Assembly (NCBI GenBank): GCA_034620365.1
Contig: JAQGEQ010000064.1
Coordinates: 186,001 to 250,000 of the forward strand
DNA: 64,000 bases
Direction: 5' to 3'
DNA from: Pegea sp. RAD2-039
Lineage: Eukaryota; Chordata; Thaliacea; Salpida; Salpidae
Shown in pieces: positions 61,901 to 64,000 of this stretch. Made by a program: the position numbers and the translations under genes. The notes under the pieces were generated by a model. That model did not search any database and was not told where the DNA came from. It saw only the letters and a list, made by a program, of their open reading frames with translations. Position 1 is the stretch's first letter. Each line of letters starts with the position of its first letter.

Positions 61901-63984
61901 ATTGACTTCAATTTAATTAATTAAATTTATCTTTGTAGATTGGACAACGTGTTCAAGCTTGGTATCAATCAGACTTGGACAATGTTCATTCAATCATCGA
62001 GCGTTCTTGTAATCCTTATCAATTTCTTTGTCAATCTTTTCAAATTTCTTCTCTTGAAGACCCGCACGAACTGATTGACAAGTCAGTTGTTCAAAACTTT
62101 TAATTTTTTTGTCGATAAATTTGAATCTATATAAAATTGTCAAAATTATATAAGGTTTAAAAGAATATTGATTTTATGAAATTGTTGTTGCTTTTTAGGG
62201 TAAAGCATAAAATATATAACTACCCTTTTTAAATGTAAACATTAATTGAAAAAATATCATCTTTACATAGCAACTTAAGAAAGAATTTCCTAAAATAATT
62301 TTGCTTTTTTTAAATAAAGTAAATTTTCGATGAAATTTCCAGAAATTTTTTAGGAAATCTCAAAGTGAATTTTATTTCTGTAAATTTTTTTTAGCATTTA
62401 AAAAATGTCGTTTATTTTCAAAATCTTTAAATAAATCAAATAGTAAACAAGCAAATGTTAGAAGTAATAGTTTTAGTAGAAATAATATCTTCTTTTTCTG
62501 ATTCTTTTTTTTCGGTAGCTTTATTTTTAAGTTTTTTTTTTAAGTTATTTTCTGAAAACTCCAAAAATGTGATTTTCCTTTTAAACTTAACCTTTAAATT
62601 CAAATACTTATTTCTCCATTAAACTAAAACATGTTACAAGAACATACATATCTGTCTTTTCTTCTAAACTTTATTCAATTTATCGAATACTTTGAAAGAT
62701 ATCAATTGAATTTTCATCAGTTTATTTACAAACCTAAAGAAAATACTTTTTGGAATTTGAATTAAAGCCTACAACGTGGCTGTACATAAACTTGCCGCCA
62801 AAACTTATTCATCAATTTCTTTTGAATTAAACTGATGAATATAAAAGTTAAAGAAATTTCAAAACTTGTTTCTTCATAAAAACACTTTTTAATCTTTTTA
62901 ATAAAAATATTTATTACTTTATTTATTTTTCAAAAAACTTTTTAAAGGCTCAAAATCAGTCAATTTTTTTTCTTATTTTTTGTTGCGCAATTTTTATTTT
63001 TATATAAAAAAAAACCCACAGTTCTATGGCAAAATCTCCGCCCACAGCAGGACTACAAGACCAAGTTAAGTACCAAAGTGCATGTGTGTGCCTTCTCACA
63101 CAAACCTGTAAAGTCTCCGCCTTCTAAAACCAGGAAGGATATGACAGACTTCCTTTTCTAACATTCCATTATAAAAATCATCTACTTTGCAACTTCATCT
63201 ATCTATTGTTCATACCAATGAACAAATCAGAAGTGAAGTCTTTAAATACTGATTTAAAAAGTAGTTAATTTTTAAGAAGTTATTTGAAACTTTTAAAAGT
63301 TGGTTGATTAGTTTTTTTATTTCGTTTTTTTTATTCATTTTTTTTGTTCATTTTTTTCAGCCATCTCAACAACTGCTTTTTAAGAAATGTTCCAGACTCT
63401 GATTTCTTTCGACTATTTGGAAGTAAAAAAGAAGATGAACATCCAGAAGGTCTTCCAATCTCTTCTATCATCACATCTTCATATCTTCTGTTACAGACAC
63501 ATGTGGACAGCTAGTCCCAACTCTTCTACATTTTTCAGCAATGTATGGATTACAAAATCTCACATCAACTCTTCTAAGGACTGCTGGAGCCAGAAGAGCG
63601 TTTAGGAGTTCAAACTGCGACGGTGATTACCCAATCCATCTAGCTGAGAAGTACGGTCATTGGGACTTAGTGGAATACATGAATAACTTCATGGTGAGTT
63701 TTAAACCAGTAAACGAACCATATTTAGTATCTACGCAACCAGTTTCAGTACTATATGACTCCGTGGTGCTTACATTTGCACCATCGTGTTATTAGTACAT
63801 GAGATTAGTGCGAACATTCAACGATTGAACCGCCAAAAACCAAATTTCAACGTTTCTTGCTCATTTATATCAGTACCATTACGCGCCATGCCAACTCAAC
63901 TTGTGTGACGTCATCTATGACGTCACTGCTAACAAGGCATCGTCCGTAATGGCACCAGATATCGATGAGTCCAATCATCTAAGA
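58971..63984 (+). CDS. PIK3AP1/BCAP-BANK-Dof family adaptor (3' end beyond window)
   Basis: Probable exons: 58971-59001, 59201-59300, 59352-59475, 60046-60159, 60225-60278, 60314-60441, 60797-60962, 61320-61399, 61939-62081, 63361-63449, 63497-63693 and, less surely, 63874-63984. The protein opens with a TIR-like alpha/beta segment (VVVTVVHDS, then NIFLLLCSEDDEDF). A DBB transcription-factor-Ig-like domain follows, ending in the hallmark CNPYQFLCQSFQI. Then comes an ankyrin-type region (PTLLHFSAMYGLQNLTSTLL, PIHLAEKYGHWDLVEYM) equivalent to the PTLLHFAAKYG stretch of BCAP. These cytosolic adaptors link receptors to PI3-kinase (BCAP, BANK1) or to FGF signalling (insect Dof/stumps). The tyrosine-rich tail with YxxM motifs would lie mostly beyond 64000. 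The 35-nt intron 60279-60313 is unusually short and that junction is tentative. The intron before 63361 contains a GC-richer 150-bp patch that may be a repeat. Confidence 0.8.
59623..59650 (+). repeat. Three-copy TTTCTTCCG microrepeat
   Basis: Three perfect 9-bp units within an intron of the adaptor gene, in an otherwise non-repetitive stretch. Pyrimidine-rich, with no coding meaning. Confidence 0.7.
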
Positions 63985-64000
63985 GTTGGATGAGTTAGAT

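Noticed and set aside
1-64000. CRISPR arrays, bacterial operons, rRNA or prophage features
   Set aside because: The window is eukaryotic with spliceosomal introns throughout; the only regular repeats are the two minisatellites, which have no unique spacers.

Overview
This is a strongly A+T-rich animal nuclear contig. Five genes have convincing homology and a sixth is a doubtful small ORF. Four of the five are cut by many very short GT-AG introns, mostly about 44-55 nt. The predicted proteins follow vertebrate orthologues closely and almost at full length: a single Dicer, VPS8, a procollagen-N-proteinase type ADAMTS, RanBP9/10 and a PIK3AP1/BCAP-family adaptor. The PIK3AP1-type adaptor, the deuterostome-like Dicer and the tiny introns make a tunicate or another small deuterostome my best guess. 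That is inference, not proof.

Layout. 1-12239 is a gene desert with a SINE remnant near its end. 12240-13668 (+) is an ALKBH6-like dioxygenase in six exons. 13719-22209 (-) is Dicer in about 35 exons, tail-to-tail with ALKBH6 and only 50 bp between the stop codons. 22210-24965 is an intergenic stretch holding an isolated GC-richer small ORF. 24966-32227 (+) is VPS8 in about 38 exons; one of its last introns carries a 1.05-kb array of 16-bp repeats. 32228-40452 is empty. 40453-48800 (+) is an ADAMTS2/3/14-type secreted protease. 48801-56453 is intergenic with one intact tRNA-derived SINE. 56454-58028 (+) is an intronless RanBP9/10. 58971 to the window edge (+) is a PIK3AP1/BANK/Dof-like adaptor with a DBB domain, whose 3' end lies outside.

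The most notable biology is in Dicer. The RNase III, PAZ and dsRBD parts look catalytically complete. The N-terminal helicase keeps its length and flanking similarity but has lost the Walker A sequence and the DECH box, and motifs V and VI are also eroded. This looks like a Dicer that has dropped ATP-dependent helicase function. A 30-bp purine-rich coding minisatellite between PAZ and RNase IIIa also breaks frame in this assembly. Other points are a VPS8 RING finger with missing zinc ligands, an intronic array built of splice-site-like units, a SINE family seen twice, recurrent 8-bp palindromes (TCACGTGA and TGACGTCA), and a probable RanBP9 retrocopy.

The genes form no operon or pathway unit. 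They are unrelated housekeeping, RNA-processing, endosomal, extracellular-matrix and signalling genes.

Exon boundaries were read by eye from GT/AG signals, reading frame and remembered family similarity. Single-base errors are possible.
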